Positions 15,355 through 15,549 of a DNA stretch of 15,549 nt are shown piece after piece. This DNA is from Dentipellis sp. KUC8613 (Eukaryota > Basidiomycota > Agaricomycetes > Russulales > Hericiaceae), in contig NSJX01000065.1 of NCBI GenBank assembly GCA_002286715.1, forward strand, positions 10,400 through 25,948, written 5' to 3'. Numbering within the stretch: position 1 is the stretch's first letter; each line of letters begins with the position of its first letter. The notes under the pieces are model-generated. The model was given only the letters and a program-made list of their open reading frames with translations, ran no database searches and was not told the origin of the DNA. The position numbers were made by a program, and so were the translations under genes.

Positions 15355-15549
15355 TTTTAGTAAAGTAAAATGCTGTAACATTAAGGAAAGCTTAGTACAG
15401 TTTATAGCTATAACTTTATAGGGTTTTACTATAGTAAAATGGCTGTAAGAGACGTGTTTTTACTAGATGCTGTAGCTGCTGTAGGTAGTATTAATTCACT
15501 ATGTGCTATAACTATAGGCAAGATTAGTGAAATAGTGAAATGTAGTATT
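15355..15549. repeat. AT-rich region with short internal direct repeats and a 16-bp palindrome
   Basis: AGTAAAATGCTGTAA (15364-15378) recurs as AGTAAAATGGCTGTAA (15433-15448). GCTATAACTTTATAGG (15407-15422) recurs as GCTATAACTATAGG (15505-15518). TTTTACTATAGTAAAA at 15424-15439 is a perfect 16-bp palindrome. This may be part of a transposable element that continues beyond the window. Confidence 0.45.

Noticed and set aside
1..15549. CRISPR array, tRNA, rRNA or bacterial operon features
   Set aside because: Repeats are degenerate without unique spacers, no cloverleaf or rRNA signature was seen, and the retroelements and introns point to a eukaryote.

Overview
The window looks like repeat-rich, gene-poor nuclear DNA of a filamentous fungus, most likely a basidiomycete (Agaricomycetes type). 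The main reason is a Ty3/gypsy reverse-transcriptase fragment at 5262-5591, whose wording (MQMGDCNAPATFQRLM, YLDDIFVYS, LGHVINDKGL) I associate with agaricomycete gypsy elements. Two candidate introns of 58 and 85 nt with CTAAT branch-like motifs also fit a fungus. I found no intact protein-coding gene, no tRNA or rRNA gene and no CRISPR array.

About 60% of the window is degenerate, strand-asymmetric GC-rich repeat built from short CpG-rich units (variants of gc-gcc-gtc-gcg-ccc). Arrays that are C-rich on the + strand lie at 1-240, 2546-3410, 3746-5200, 7609-9618 and 12429-14735. Arrays that are G-rich on the + strand, so in the opposite orientation, lie at 1440-2290, 3411-3745 and 5890-6905. 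The long open frames inside them exist on both strands and in several frames. They reflect the scarcity of stop codons in this composition, not genes.

Between the arrays are AT-richer islands. 241-821 is unclassified AT-rich DNA with a 94-bp hairpin. 822-1250 is a broken Ty1/copia RNase H fragment with a duplicated polypurine/LTR-start motif behind it. 2300-2545 is a probable inverted copy (module C) of a repeated gene-like module. 5262-5591 is the gypsy RT fragment. 6910-7602 and 11771-12422 are paralogous modules A and B. 9852-10472 is a probable LTR, followed by a broken gag-like reading frame at 10725-11209. 11381-11720 is a separate repeat rich in CTCGGTCCGAG-type palindromes. 14736-15549 is AT-rich and unclassified.

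The most interesting pattern is how the modules relate to the arrays. Modules A and B begin at the same 20-bp imperfect palindrome. Each contains a candidate short intron, then the motif CGGGAATTGCCGAAG in a common R-E-L-P-K reading frame, then a microsatellite (different in each copy). Each ends in a homologous splice-donor-like sequence (AGGTAAGTTTTTTC / AGGTGAGTTTTTTC) that runs straight into a C-rich array of about 2 kb. Module C carries a variant of the same motif on the minus strand, and there too an array that is C-rich in the sense direction follows. This suggests that the arrays are, or derive from, hugely expanded introns of a multicopy gene or gene-carrying mobile element, later scrambled by inversion and by retrotransposon insertion. 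That interpretation is inference; the shared motifs, boundaries and orientation are visible directly.
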